The position numbers were made by a program, and so were the translations under genes. DNA of 64,000 bases from Azospirillum thermophilum (GTDB lineage Bacteria; Pseudomonadota; Alphaproteobacteria; Azospirillales; Azospirillaceae): contig NZ_CP029356.1 of NCBI RefSeq assembly GCF_003130795.1, positions 655,001 through 719,000 of the forward strand, written 5' to 3'. The notes beneath the pieces were generated by a model. The model was not told where the DNA came from. It saw only the letters and a list, made by a program, of their open reading frames with translations, and did no database searches. This document shows, piece after piece, positions 45,004-53,889 of the stretch (position 1 is its first letter; each line of letters begins with the position of its first letter).

Positions 45004-45549
45004 ATGACCTCCAGCGCTTCCCTTTCCGGCGTGGTTCTGGCCGGCGCCGCCCTGGTCGCCGGGGCCGCGGTTCCCTTCCAGGCCGGCGCCAACGCCGCGC
45101 TCGGGCGGACGCTCGGCCATCCGCTCTGGGCCACGGTCGCCTCCCTGATCGTCAGTCTTCTGGCCGTCCTGCCGTCCCTGCTCCTGCTGAAGGTGCCGGC
45201 CCCCTCGGTGACGCAGGCCTTCCAGATGCCGCTGTGGGTGTGGTTCGGCGGGATCGCCGGCGTGGTCTACATCACCTCGGCCCTCCTGATCACGCCGCGG
45301 CTGGGCGCCACCGCCTTCATCGTCTGCGTCATCGCCGGGCAGGTGCTGGCCTCGCTGCTCATCGACCATTTCGGGCTGATGGGATTGGCGGCGAAGCCCG
45401 CTTCCGCCTGGCGGGTGTTCGGCGTCCTGCTGATCGTCGCCGGCATGGTCGTCGTGATGGGAGCCACCACCACCTCTCCCTCCGGCGAAAGCAAGGCTGC
45501 GGCCAGCCAGCCCGACACCGGCAGGATGGCGGCGTCGTACAGGCGGTGA
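45004..45549 (+). CDS. YdcZ/DUF606-family membrane transporter
   Basis: A 181-residue inner-membrane protein with five hydrophobic segments and the DMT-superfamily YdcZ layout (PFQAGANAALGRTLGHPLWA; MPLWVWFGGIAGVVYITSAL; FIVCVIAGQVLASLLIDHFG). Single-copy YdcZ proteins are thought to be small-molecule transporters working as oligomers. It starts the operon that continues with an RND pump and probably contributes to export of the azapteridine product; this is inferred from operon structure. Confidence 0.85.
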   Translation: MTSSASLSGVVLAGAALVAGAAVPFQAGANAALGRTLGHPLWATVASLIVSLLAVLPSLLLLKVPAPSVTQAFQMPLWVWFGGIAGVVYITSALLITPRLGATAFIVCVIAGQVLASLLIDHFGLMGLAAKPASAWRVFGVLLIVAGMVVVMGATTTSPSGESKAAASQPDTGRMAASYRR

Positions 45550-45568
45550 TGCCGGAAGGAGGCTGACC

Positions 45569-46669
45569 ATGCGACGCAGGACAGGAACGGTCGTGGCCGC
45601 CGTGCTGCTGGTCCCGGTGATCGGCGGCGGCCTGATGGCCTACCAGAGCCGCCTTGCCGCGGAACCGCCGGCCCCGCCGCCCGCCGCGGTGAAGGTCGCC
45701 CTGGCGGAGGCCCGGCGCGAAATCGTCCCCCGCTATTACGCCAGCGTCGGGGTCGTCGAGGCCGGCCGGCAGGTGCTGGTCACCGCCGAGGCCGCCGGAC
45801 TGGTGACGGAGGTCGCCTTCGACTCCGGGCAGACGGTGACCGCCGGGCAGGTGCTGGTCACGTTGAACGACGCGCCGGACCAGGCGCGCCGGCAACGGCT
45901 GGAGGCCCTGCTGAAGAATGCCGAGAGCCAGCTTCAGCGCGTCCGCGAACTGGTGGAGGAGCGGACGGCCCCGCGCAAGCAGCTCGACCAGGCGCAGGCC
46001 GAGCGCGACTCCATCCGCGCCGAGCTGGCCGAGGTCCGGGCGCTGATCGCGCAGAAGGCCATCCGCGCTCCGTTCGGCGGCGCGCTGGGCATCCGGCGTG
46101 TCCATCTCGGACAGTACCTCACGCCCGGCGATCCCATCGCGAGCCTGAGCGACACCAGCACCCTCTACGTGAACTTCGCGCTCGACGAGCGTGCCAGCGC
46201 CGAAATCCTCCCCGGCCAGCCCGTGCTCCTGCGGTTCGACGCCTGGCCGGAGGAGGGTTTCGAGGCGACGGTCAGCGCCGTCGATCCGGTGTTGGACGAG
46301 GCGCGCATGCTCCGTGTCCAGGCCATCCTGTCGCCGCCCGACGCACGCCTGCGCGCCGGCATGTTCGCCGAGGTGCGCGTCCGCCGGCCGGACCGCGCGC
46401 CGGTGGTGACCGTGCCGGAGACGGCGGTGATCGCCAGCGCCTGGGGCGACACGGTCTTCGTCGCGCAGCCCGACGGAGCGTCGCTGACCGCCCGTCGGGT
46501 CGCGGTGAAGACCGACGCCCGCAGCGGCGGCCGCATCGAAGTGGTCGACGGCCTGCGCGACGGCGACCGTGTCGTGGTGTCGGGGCAGAACCGGCTGAGC
46601 GACGGCGCGCGCGTCGAGCCGGCCGGCCGCGACACGCTCGCCGTCGGCATGGCCGGAGGCCCGTCATGA
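45569..46669 (+). CDS. RND efflux pump periplasmic adaptor (membrane fusion protein)
   Basis: A 366-residue adaptor with an N-terminal membrane anchor (VVAAVLLVPVIGGGLMAY), a lipoyl half (VLVTAEAAGLVTEVAFDSGQ), a coiled-coil hairpin (about residues 105-160, RLEALLKNAESQLQRVRELV) and beta-barrel domains. It links the inner-membrane RND pump to an outer-membrane channel. A GGAGG ribosome-binding site precedes it and it overlaps the pump gene by 4 bp. No outer-membrane channel gene is in the operon. Confidence 0.93.
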   Translation: MRRRTGTVVAAVLLVPVIGGGLMAYQSRLAAEPPAPPPAAVKVALAEARREIVPRYYASVGVVEAGRQVLVTAEAAGLVTEVAFDSGQTVTAGQVLVTLNDAPDQARRQRLEALLKNAESQLQRVRELVEERTAPRKQLDQAQAERDSIRAELAEVRALIAQKAIRAPFGGALGIRRVHLGQYLTPGDPIASLSDTSTLYVNFALDERASAEILPGQPVLLRFDAWPEEGFEATVSAVDPVLDEARMLRVQAILSPPDARLRAGMFAEVRVRRPDRAPVVTVPETAVIASAWGDTVFVAQPDGASLTARRVAVKTDARSGGRIEVVDGLRDGDRVVVSGQNRLSDGARVEPAGRDTLAVGMAGGPS

Positions 46670-49600
46670 CCTTCACCGACCTGTTCATCCGCCGCCCGGT
46701 GCTGGCGCTGGTGGTCAACGCGCTGGTCCTGATGGCCGGGCTGCTGGCCCTCGACCGGTTGCCGGTGCGCCAGTACCCGCTGCTGGAGAATGCCAGCATC
46801 ACCGTCACGACGGAGTTTCCCGGCGCGCCCGCCGACCTGATGCAGGGCTTCGTCACCCAGCCGATCGCCCAGGCCCTCAGCTCGGTCGAGGGGATCGACT
46901 ACCTGTCCTCCTCCTCCGTGCAGGGACGCAGCACCATCACGCTTCGCCTCCAGCTCAACCGCGACTCCACCGAGGCGCTGAGCGAGGTGATGGCCAAGGT
47001 CAACCAGGTCCGCTACCGGCTGCCCGACCAGGCCTACGACCCGGTGATCGAGCGGTCGTCCGGCGATGCCACGGCGGTGGCCTATGTCGGCTTCGCCAGC
47101 GACAGCCTGCCGGTTCCCGCGCTGACCGACTATCTGTCGCGGGTGGTGGAGCCGGGCTTCGCGGGCATCGAGGGGGTCGCGAAGGTGCAGGTGTTCGGCG
47201 GCCAGCAGCTCGCCATGCGGCTGTGGCTCGACCCGGCCCGGCTGGCCGCCCGCGGGCTCAGCGCCGAGGATGTGGCCGACGCCATCCGGCAGGAGAACTA
47301 CCAGGCGGCACCCGGCAAGGTGAAAGGGCTCTACGTGGTGTCGGGCATCCAGGTCGACACCGACCTGACCAGCGTCGAGCAGTTCCGCGACATGGTCATC
47401 CACCGGGGGGCCGCCGGGCTGGTGCGGCTCGGCGATGTCGGCACGGTGGAACTCGGCGCCAGCGCGACCGAGACCAGCGCCCTGATGGACGGCCAGCCGG
47501 CCGTGCATCTCGGCCTGTTCGCCGCGCCCCAGGGCAACCCGCTGGTCATCGTCGACGCCATCCGCCAGCGCCTGCCGGAGATCCGCAAGTCGCTGCCGCC
47601 CGGGGTCCGGGTGGAACTGGCGTTCGAGACCGCCCGCTTCATCCAGGCCTCGATCGACGAGGTGGTCCGCACCCTGGTGGAGGCGATGCTGATCGTCGTC
47701 GCGGTGATCTACCTCTGCCTGGGATCGCTGCGGACCGTGCTGATCCCGGTGACGACCATCCCGCTGTCGATGCTGGGGGCGGCGGCGCTGATGCTGCTGT
47801 TCGGCTTCAGCGTCAACCTGCTGACCCTTCTGGCAATGGTCCTGGCGGTGGGGCTGGTGGTCGACGACGCCATCGTCGTGGTGGAGAACACCCATCGCCA
47901 CATCGCCGAGGGGCGGTCGCCCGTCGCCGCCGCCCTGCTGGGCGCGCGCGAGGTCGCCGGGCCGGTCATCGCCATGACCCTGACCCTGGCGGCGGTCTAC
48001 GCCCCCATCGCCTTCATGGGGGGGCTGACCGGCGCGCTGTTCAGGGAGTTCGCGCTGAGCCTCGCCGGCGCCGTGGTGGTCTCCGGCGTGGTCGCCCTCA
48101 CGCTGTCGCCGGTGATGGCCTCCCTTCTCCTGCGCCACGGGGAGGCGGGGCGGGTGGCGCGGGCGGCGGACCGTGTCTTCGACGGGCTCGGCCGGCATTA
48201 CGGCACGCTCCTGTCCGGTTCGCTGGCGCGGCGCTGGCTGACCCTGGGCTTCGCGGCGGCGGTGCTCGTCAGCCTGCCCTGGCTCTACGGCATGCCGCAG
48301 CGCGAACTGGCGCCGGTGGAGGATCAGGCGAGCGTCCTGACCTCGATCAAGGCGCCGCAATACGCCAACCTGGACTATACCGAGCGGTTCTCCCGCAGGC
48401 TGGACGAGGTCTATACCCGGCTGCCCGAGACCGTCAGCCGCTGGATCGTCAACGGCATCGACGGGCCGGCCAACAGCTTCGGCGGCATCAACCTCCAGAC
48501 CTGGGACCAGCGCGAGCGCGACGCGGGTGCGGTGCAGGCCGATCTGCAGGCGCTGGCCGGCGACGTGGAGGGCACCAGCATCTTCGCCTTCCAGCTTCCC
48601 GCCCTGCCGGGCTCGACCGGCGGACTGCCGGTGCAGATGGTCCTGCGAAGCCCGCAGGATTATCCGGAGCTCTACCGCATGATGGAGGACATCAAGCGCA
48701 AGGCCCGCGACAGCGGCCTGTTCGCCGTGGTCGACAGCGATCTCGACTACAACAACCCGGTCGTCCGCCTGAAGGTCAGCCGCGACAAGGCCAACAGCCT
48801 CGGCATCCGCATGCGCGACATCGCGGAATCCCTGGCGGTGCTGGTCGGCGAGAACTACGTCAACCGTTTCCGCCTGGAGGGGCGGTCCTACGACGTGGTC
48901 CCGCAGGCCCAGCGCAGCGCCCGCCTGACCGCCGAGGCGCTGGGCCAGCATTACGTGCGGGCTGCCGGGGGCAGCCTCGTGCCGCTGTCCGCGGTGATCC
49001 GCGTGGAGGAGGAGGTGATGCCCAACCGGCTCACCCAGTTCAACCAGCAGAACGCCGCCACCCTGCAGGCGATCCCCGCGCCCGGCGTCAGCCTCGGCCG
49101 GACCGTCGCCTTCCTGGAGGAGGCGACGCGGGACCTGCCGCCGGGCTACAGCCTCGACTGGCAATCCGACACCCGCCAGTACGTGCAGGAGGGCAACGCG
49201 CTGATGGTCGCCTTCATCCTGGCGGTGATCGTCATCTACCTCGTGCTGGCGGCCCAGTACGAGAGTCTGGTCGATCCCCTGATCATCCTGGTCACGGTGC
49301 CGCTGTCGATGTGCGGTGCGCTGCTGCCGCTGGCGCTGGGCCTCGCGACGCTGAACATCTACACCCAGATCGGGCTGGTGACCCTGATCGGCCTGATCAG
49401 CAAGCACGGCATCCTGATGGTCGCCTTCGCCAACGAGCTCCAGGCGCAGGAGGGGCTGGAGCGGAACGCCGCCATCCTGCAGGCGGCACGGATCAGGCTG
49501 CGTCCCGTCCTGATGACCACGGCGGCCATGGTGGTCGGCCTGATTCCGTTGCTGTTCGCCACGGGGGCCGGAGCCAACAGCCGCTACGGGCTGGGGGTCG

Positions 49601-49752
49601 TGATCGTCTGCGGCATGCTGGTGGGGACCCTGTTCACCCTGTTCATCCTGCCCACCCTCTACAGCCTCCTGGCCCGCGACCATCGGGCGCACGCCGCCAC
49701 GCCGCGCGCCGCGGAGCTGTCCGCCGCCGTCGCAACCCGGCCGGCGGAGTGA
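46666..49752 (+). CDS. RND-family multidrug efflux pump (HAE1 type)
   Basis: A 1028-residue inner-membrane pump, full length for the AcrB/MexB family. The proton-relay Asp pair is in VGLVVDDAIVVVENTHRH, and the two repeated halves each have six membrane segments and a large periplasmic domain. It starts FTDLFIRRPVLALVVNALVL. In B. glumae toxoflavin is exported by an RND system (ToxFGHI); co-location with toxA-E, a shared LysR box and the adaptor make the same role likely here. Confidence 0.94.
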   Translation: MTFTDLFIRRPVLALVVNALVLMAGLLALDRLPVRQYPLLENASITVTTEFPGAPADLMQGFVTQPIAQALSSVEGIDYLSSSSVQGRSTITLRLQLNRDSTEALSEVMAKVNQVRYRLPDQAYDPVIERSSGDATAVAYVGFASDSLPVPALTDYLSRVVEPGFAGIEGVAKVQVFGGQQLAMRLWLDPARLAARGLSAEDVADAIRQENYQAAPGKVKGLYVVSGIQVDTDLTSVEQFRDMVIHRGAAGLVRLGDVGTVELGASATETSALMDGQPAVHLGLFAAPQGNPLVIVDAIRQRLPEIRKSLPPGVRVELAFETARFIQASIDEVVRTLVEAMLIVVAVIYLCLGSLRTVLIPVTTIPLSMLGAAALMLLFGFSVNLLTLLAMVLAVGLVVDDAIVVVENTHRHIAEGRSPVAAALLGAREVAGPVIAMTLTLAAVYAPIAFMGGLTGALFREFALSLAGAVVVSGVVALTLSPVMASLLLRHGEAGRVARAADRVFDGLGRHYGTLLSGSLARRWLTLGFAAAVLVSLPWLYGMPQRELAPVEDQASVLTSIKAPQYANLDYTERFSRRLDEVYTRLPETVSRWIVNGIDGPANSFGGINLQTWDQRERDAGAVQADLQALAGDVEGTSIFAFQLPALPGSTGGLPVQMVLRSPQDYPELYRMMEDIKRKARDSGLFAVVDSDLDYNNPVVRLKVSRDKANSLGIRMRDIAESLAVLVGENYVNRFRLEGRSYDVVPQAQRSARLTAEALGQHYVRAAGGSLVPLSAVIRVEEEVMPNRLTQFNQQNAATLQAIPAPGVSLGRTVAFLEEATRDLPPGYSLDWQSDTRQYVQEGNALMVAFILAVIVIYLVLAAQYESLVDPLIILVTVPLSMCGALLPLALGLATLNIYTQIGLVTLIGLISKHGILMVAFANELQAQEGLERNAAILQAARIRLRPVLMTTAAMVVGLIPLLFATGAGANSRYGLGVVIVCGMLVGTLFTLFILPTLYSLLARDHRAHAATPRAAELSAAVATRPAE

Positions 49753-49777
49753 GGCGCAGCGGGTCCGGACGCCTCCT

Positions 49778-49794
49778 GCGGCGGACTCCGCCGC
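49778..49794. terminator. GC-rich hairpin after the RND pump gene
   Basis: GCGGCGG-ACT-CCGCCGC forms a perfect 7-bp stem 26 bp beyond the pump stop codon. There is no T-run, so intrinsic termination is doubtful. Confidence 0.35.
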
Positions 49795-49939
49795 GGACGG
49801 CGGCATCGGGGGCGAGGCCGAGCCGGCGAGGTGGGGTGCGCCGATTGAAGGCGGCGGTGGAAAGGGCTATGCAGCGTGTGACGGGGTGACCCGCCGCCCG
49901 CCGCCCGGCGTTCCGACCGCCCCCGAGGATCCGCGCATC

Positions 49940-51799
49940 ATGCCCCGAAAGACCCGTCTGACGCCCGCCAGGGCGTTCGTCACGGCGTTCGTCACGGCAG
50001 GGCTCGCCATGATGGCAGGGGCCGCCGCGGCCGAGCCGCCCATCCGGGTCGGCGTGCTGGCCTACCGGGGCGGCGACCATGCCAACGCGGTGTGGGAGCC
50101 GACCGTCCGCTATCTCGCCGAGCGGTTTCCCGAGCGCGGGGCGGTGATGCTGCCGCTCGACCTGCCGGGAATGGACGCGGCGGTGCGCGCCGGCAGCGTC
50201 GATTTCGTCCTGACCAACACCGGCAATTATGTGGAGCTGGAGGCGCGCTACGGCGTGACCCGCATCGCCACCCTCCATGGCTCCCGGTCCGCGGCCTCCG
50301 GGGCCTCGGTCGGCTCGACCCTCATCGTGCGCGCCGATCGGGGCGACCTGCAGGCGCTGGGCGATCTCAAGGCAAAGACCGTGCTGGCGGTCGATCCCGA
50401 CGCCTTCGGCGGCTTCCAGGTCGCCTGGGGCGAGATGCTCAGGGCCGGCGTCGATCCCTATCGGGACCTGAAGGACCTGCGCTTCTCAGGATTCCCGGTG
50501 GATCGCGTCGCCTTCGCGGTCGAGGAGGGAACCGTCGACGCCGGCGTGCTGCGCGCCTGCGTGCTCGAGGAACTGGCGGCGGAGGGGCGGCTGGATCCGG
50601 CGCGCTTCCGCGTCCTCGGCGCCCGGCGGCCGGCGGGCTTCCCCTGTGCGGTGTCGACCGACCTCTATCCCGACTGGCCGCTCGCCCGCCTCGCCGCGAC
50701 GCCCGAGGATCTGGCCAAGGCGGTGGTGGTGGCCCTGTTCCAGATGCGCGACGACCATCCGGCGGCCAGGGCCGGCGGCTATGAAGGCTGGACGGTCCCG
50801 CTCGACTACCAGCCGGTGCACGCGCTGTTCCGCGAGCTGCGCATCGGGCCGTACCGCTATCTGCGCGAGGTCTCGCTGCTCGACGTCGCGCGGGAGCATT
50901 GGGAGTGGCTGGCCGCCGCCGCCCTGGCGCTGCTGTGGTGGGCGGTCCATTCGCTGCGGGTCGAGCATCTCATCAAGGTCCGGACGGCCGAACTCCGGGA
51001 GGCCAACCGCGAGCTGCTCCACGAGATGGCGGAGCGCCACCGCGCCGAGGAGACCGCGCGCGAACGGCAGAAGGAGATGGACCACGTCGCCCGGCTGTCG
51101 ATCCTCGGCGAGATGGCGAGCAGCCTGGCGCACGAGCTGAACCAGCCGCTGGGCGCCATCGCCAACTACGCCCGCGGCTGCACCCGCCGGCTTGAGGCCG
51201 GGGCAGGCCGTCCGGAGGAGCTGGCGGAGGCGACCCGCGCCATCGCCGCCCAGGCCGACCGGGCGGCGCAGATCATCGCGCGCATCCGCGATTTCGTGCG
51301 CAAGCGGACCGTCGCGGTCGAGCCGCTGGCGCTGAACGAGGCGGTCCGCGGCGCGGTCGCGCTGTGCGAGGGGAGGGCGCGCAGCGACGGGGTGCCGCTG
51401 ACGCTCGATCTGGCCGAGGGATTGCCGCCGGTGATGGCCGACCGGCTGCAGATCGAGCAGGTGGTGCTGAACCTCGTCAAGAACGCGCTCGACGCCATGG
51501 AGGGGCGGCCGGCCGGCGGCGGAGTGGCGGTGCGCACCGGGCGGGACGCCGGGGGAACCGTGGTGCTGGACGTGCGCGACCGCGGCCATGGCCTGAGCGC
51601 GGAGGCGCGCGACCGGCTCTTCACCCCCTTCTTCACCACCAAGGCCGCCGGCATGGGGCTCGGCCTGTCGATCTGCCGGAGCATCGTCGAGGCCCATGGC
51701 GGCCACCTGCAGGCTTTGGAAAATCCGGGCGGCGGCGTAACAATGCGGGTCAGCCTGCCGGCGGCCGGCGGGCAGGGGAGGGAGGATCATGCGGGCTGA
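49940..51799 (+). CDS. ttrS: TtrS-like sensor histidine kinase with PhnD-type periplasmic domain
   Basis: A 619-residue sensor. The start at 49940 follows GAGGA and begins a signal peptide (VTAGLAMMAGAAAA). Residues 35-315 are a PhnD/TtrS periplasmic binding domain (IRVGVLAYRGGDHANAVWEP; FVLTNTGNYVELEARYG). One membrane helix follows (about 323-340), then a coiled coil, the H-box with His398 (SSLAHELNQPLGAIANYARG) and the ATPase (LNLVKNALDAMEG, GMGLGLSICRS). This architecture is that of TtrS, the tetrathionate sensor. It overlaps the ttrR start. The signal region contains a 12-bp direct repeat (GCGTTCGTCACG twice). Confidence 0.9.
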   Translation: MPRKTRLTPARAFVTAFVTAGLAMMAGAAAAEPPIRVGVLAYRGGDHANAVWEPTVRYLAERFPERGAVMLPLDLPGMDAAVRAGSVDFVLTNTGNYVELEARYGVTRIATLHGSRSAASGASVGSTLIVRADRGDLQALGDLKAKTVLAVDPDAFGGFQVAWGEMLRAGVDPYRDLKDLRFSGFPVDRVAFAVEEGTVDAGVLRACVLEELAAEGRLDPARFRVLGARRPAGFPCAVSTDLYPDWPLARLAATPEDLAKAVVVALFQMRDDHPAARAGGYEGWTVPLDYQPVHALFRELRIGPYRYLREVSLLDVAREHWEWLAAAALALLWWAVHSLRVEHLIKVRTAELREANRELLHEMAERHRAEETARERQKEMDHVARLSILGEMASSLAHELNQPLGAIANYARGCTRRLEAGAGRPEELAEATRAIAAQADRAAQIIARIRDFVRKRTVAVEPLALNEAVRGAVALCEGRARSDGVPLTLDLAEGLPPVMADRLQIEQVVLNLVKNALDAMEGRPAGGGVAVRTGRDAGGTVVLDVRDRGHGLSAEARDRLFTPFFTTKAAGMGLGLSICRSIVEAHGGHLQALENPGGGVTMRVSLPAAGGQGREDHAG

Positions 51800-52415
51800 C
51801 GCCGCAAGGACCGCGACGGCACCGGCCGTCTATGTGGTGGACGACGATCCGGCCATGCTGCATTCGCTCGCCTGGCTGCTCGGCTCGGTCGGGCAGGAGG
51901 TGACGGCCTTCGCTTCCGCCGAGGAGTTCCTGCGCGCCGCCGACCTCGGCCGGCCCGGCTGCGTGGTGACCGACGTCCGCATGCCCGGCATGAGCGGCCT
52001 GGAACTGCAGGAGGCGCTGACCCGCGCCGGCTCGGTCCTGTCGGTCATCGTCATCACCGGCCATGGCGACGTGCCGATGGCCGTGCGCGCGCTGCGCAGC
52101 GGGGCGGTGGACTTCATCGAGAAGCCGCTGAACGACCAGCTCCTGCTCGACCGCGTGCACGAGGCGCTGCAGAAGTCGGCCCGTGTATGGGCGGTCGGGG
52201 CGCGCAAGGCGGAGCTGCGCGACCGGCTGGCCCGGCTGACCCCGCGCGAGCGGCAGGTCGCCTCGCTGGTCGCCGCCGGCAAGCCGAGCAAGGTGGTGGC
52301 GCTGGAGGTGAACCTCAGCCCCAAGACGGTGGAGGCCTACCGCCACAACATCATGGAGAAGCTGGAGATCGCCTCGGTCGCCGACCTCACCCGGCTGCTG
52401 CTGGAGGCCGAATAG
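51789..52415 (+). CDS. ttrR: TtrR-like response regulator (FixJ/LuxR type)
   Basis: A 208-residue response regulator: receiver domain (YVVDDDPAMLHSLAWLLG; phosphoacceptor Asp in CVVTDVRMPGMSG; Lys in FIEKPLN) and LuxR-type HTH (LTPRERQVASLVAAGKPSKV; LNLSPKTVEAYRHNIMEKL would be the recognition region). It overlaps ttrS by 11 bp. It should activate ttrBCA, whose promoter region has two inverted repeats (53018-53057). Confidence 0.9.
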   Translation: MRADAARTATAPAVYVVDDDPAMLHSLAWLLGSVGQEVTAFASAEEFLRAADLGRPGCVVTDVRMPGMSGLELQEALTRAGSVLSVIVITGHGDVPMAVRALRSGAVDFIEKPLNDQLLLDRVHEALQKSARVWAVGARKAELRDRLARLTPRERQVASLVAAGKPSKVVALEVNLSPKTVEAYRHNIMEKLEIASVADLTRLLLEAE

Positions 52416-52421
52416 CCGGCG

Positions 52422-52865
52422 TCACGCCATGGCGAGATGCTGGCGCACCCAGGCGAGCAGCGACGGCAGCGGCATCGCGCCGGCCGTCCGCGCGATCTCC
52501 CGCCCACGGTGGACCAGCACCAGCGAGGGGATGCTGCTGATGCCGAAGCGGGCGGCGAGGTCGGGGGCCGCCTCCGTATCCACCTTGGCGAGGCGGACAT
52601 GCGGCTCCAGCCGGCCGGCCGCCTGTTCGAAGACCGGCGCCATCATCCGGCAGGGGCCGCACCAGGCGGCCCAGAAATCGATCAGCACAGGCAGGTCGCT
52701 GCGCTCCGCATGGGCGGCGAAGCGGCGGGAGTCGAGCGCCACCGGATGGCCCTGGAACAGCGCGCTGCCGCACTTTCCGCACTTGCCCGGCTGACCCAGG
52801 CGGCTGACCGGCATCCGGTTGATGGTGTCGCAGGCCGGACACGCGACATGAAGGCTCTCGGTCAT
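52422..52865 (-). CDS. trxC: Thioredoxin 2 (TrxC)
   Basis: A 147-residue thioredoxin with the N-terminal zinc-binding region of TrxC (VACPACDTINRMP, GKCGKCGSALF) and active site FWAAWCGPCRMMAP. It is cytoplasmic and reduces protein disulfides. It sits between the ttrSR and ttrBCA genes on the opposite strand, divergent from ttrB and convergent with ttrR (6-bp gap). Tetrathionate and thiosulfate react with thiols, so its place here may be functional. Confidence 0.95.
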   Translation of the reverse strand: MTESLHVACPACDTINRMPVSRLGQPGKCGKCGSALFQGHPVALDSRRFAAHAERSDLPVLIDFWAAWCGPCRMMAPVFEQAAGRLEPHVRLAKVDTEAAPDLAARFGISSIPSLVLVHRGREIARTAGAMPLPSLLAWVRQHLAMA

Positions 52866-52963
52866 GGCGGGTCTCCTCGGAGAGGGAGTCCTCTCGCATC
52901 GGTCCATATCTGGGCAGTGGCGAAGGCCGGGGCAAGGAAGGCGCTGCCGCTGTCCGGGAGGCG

Positions 52964-52997
52964 GCCCGGACTGCGATCCGGCCCGGACTGCGATCCG
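52964..52997. repeat. 17-bp tandem repeat in the trxC-ttrB gap
   Basis: GCCCGGACTGCGATCCG occurs twice in direct succession (52964-52980 and 52981-52997), about 150 bp before ttrB. Confidence 0.85.
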
Positions 52998-53017
52998 GTA
53001 TGCGGCATGGTGTCACT

Positions 53018-53057
53018 GGGAATATCCCTGGAAAGTCGCGGGGAACTCCCAATGGGA
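53018..53057. promoter_or_regulatory. Pair of inverted repeats before ttrBCA, candidate TtrR sites
   Basis: GGGA-ATA-TCCC (53018-53028) and TCCC-AAT-GGGA (53047-53057) have arms of the same four bases in opposite order, spaced 29 bp apart. They lie 82-120 bp upstream of the ttrB start codon, where a LuxR-type activator such as TtrR would be expected to bind. Confidence 0.4.
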
Positions 53058-53139
53058 CCCCGGTCCTGCCCCGGCTAGGCTTCCGACAGGAATCGCCCGC
53101 ATCGGCGCGGGCGACGGACCCTGTGCGAAGAGGTCGACC

Positions 53140-53889
53140 ATGGACCGATCACGGCGCAATTTCTGCCTCGGCGCCGGGGCGGCGACGGTGGGGGCGGCGA
53201 CGCTGGCCGCCGTGCCTGCCGGGGCCGCGGCGCCCGGCAAGGACGGAGAGGCGGCCCACCGCTGGGCCATGGTGGTGGACGTGCGCAAGTGCGTCGGCTG
53301 CCAGGCCTGCACGGTCGCCTGCATCATGGAGAACGATGTCCCGGAGAACAGCTTCCGCACCATCGTCTCCACCTACGAGGTGACGGAGCAGGGCAAGAGC
53401 GGCACCTACATGCTGCCGCGCCTGTGCAACCACTGCGAGGAGCCGCCCTGCATACCCGTCTGCCCGACCGGCGCCACCTTCCAGCGCAGGGACGGCATCG
53501 TCGTGGTGGACAACACGGTCTGCGTCGGCTGCGCCTACTGCGTCCAGGCCTGCCCCTACGACGCCCGCTTCATCAATCACGAAAGCCAGACCGCCGACAA
53601 ATGCACCTTCTGCGTCCATCGGGTGGACGCGGGGCTGCTGCCGGCCTGCGTCGAGACCTGCGTCGGCGGCGCCCGCATCTTCGGCGACCTGAACGACCCC
53701 GCCAGCGCGGTGTCGAAGCTGGTGCGCGAGCAGGACCCGAAGGTGCTGAAGCCCGACCAGGGCACGCAGCCGCGGGTCTTCTACATCGGGCTCGACCCGA
53801 AGTTCCAGGGCAAGGTCGACGGCACGCCGACCCTGTGGCGCCCGAGCGAACACACCGCGCACGCCCCCGCGGGGAAGGAGCACGCATGA
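53140..53889 (+). CDS. ttrB: Tetrathionate reductase iron-sulfur subunit TtrB
   Basis: A 249-residue ferredoxin-like subunit starting at the ATG at 53140, with a twin-arginine signal (DRSRRNFCLGAGAATVGAAT). Four cysteine clusters for four [4Fe-4S] centres are visible: CVGCQACTVAC, CNHCEEPPCIPVCPTG, CVGCAYCVQACPYDAR and CTFCVHRVDAGLLPACVETC. It passes electrons from the membrane subunit to TtrA in the periplasm. It overlaps ttrC (ATGATGG). Confidence 0.93.
   Translation: MDRSRRNFCLGAGAATVGAATLAAVPAGAAAPGKDGEAAHRWAMVVDVRKCVGCQACTVACIMENDVPENSFRTIVSTYEVTEQGKSGTYMLPRLCNHCEEPPCIPVCPTGATFQRRDGIVVVDNTVCVGCAYCVQACPYDARFINHESQTADKCTFCVHRVDAGLLPACVETCVGGARIFGDLNDPASAVSKLVREQDPKVLKPDQGTQPRVFYIGLDPKFQGKVDGTPTLWRPSEHTAHAPAGKEHA

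Noticed and set aside
46165..49806. A 1213-residue minus-strand frame opposite the RND pump, and similar long antisense frames at 14596-16152, 31698-34076 and 54851-58255
   Set aside because: Their composition (His/Gln/Arg/Gly-rich, no domains) is typical of the antisense of GC-rich genes, and the opposite strand in each case encodes a clear protein family.
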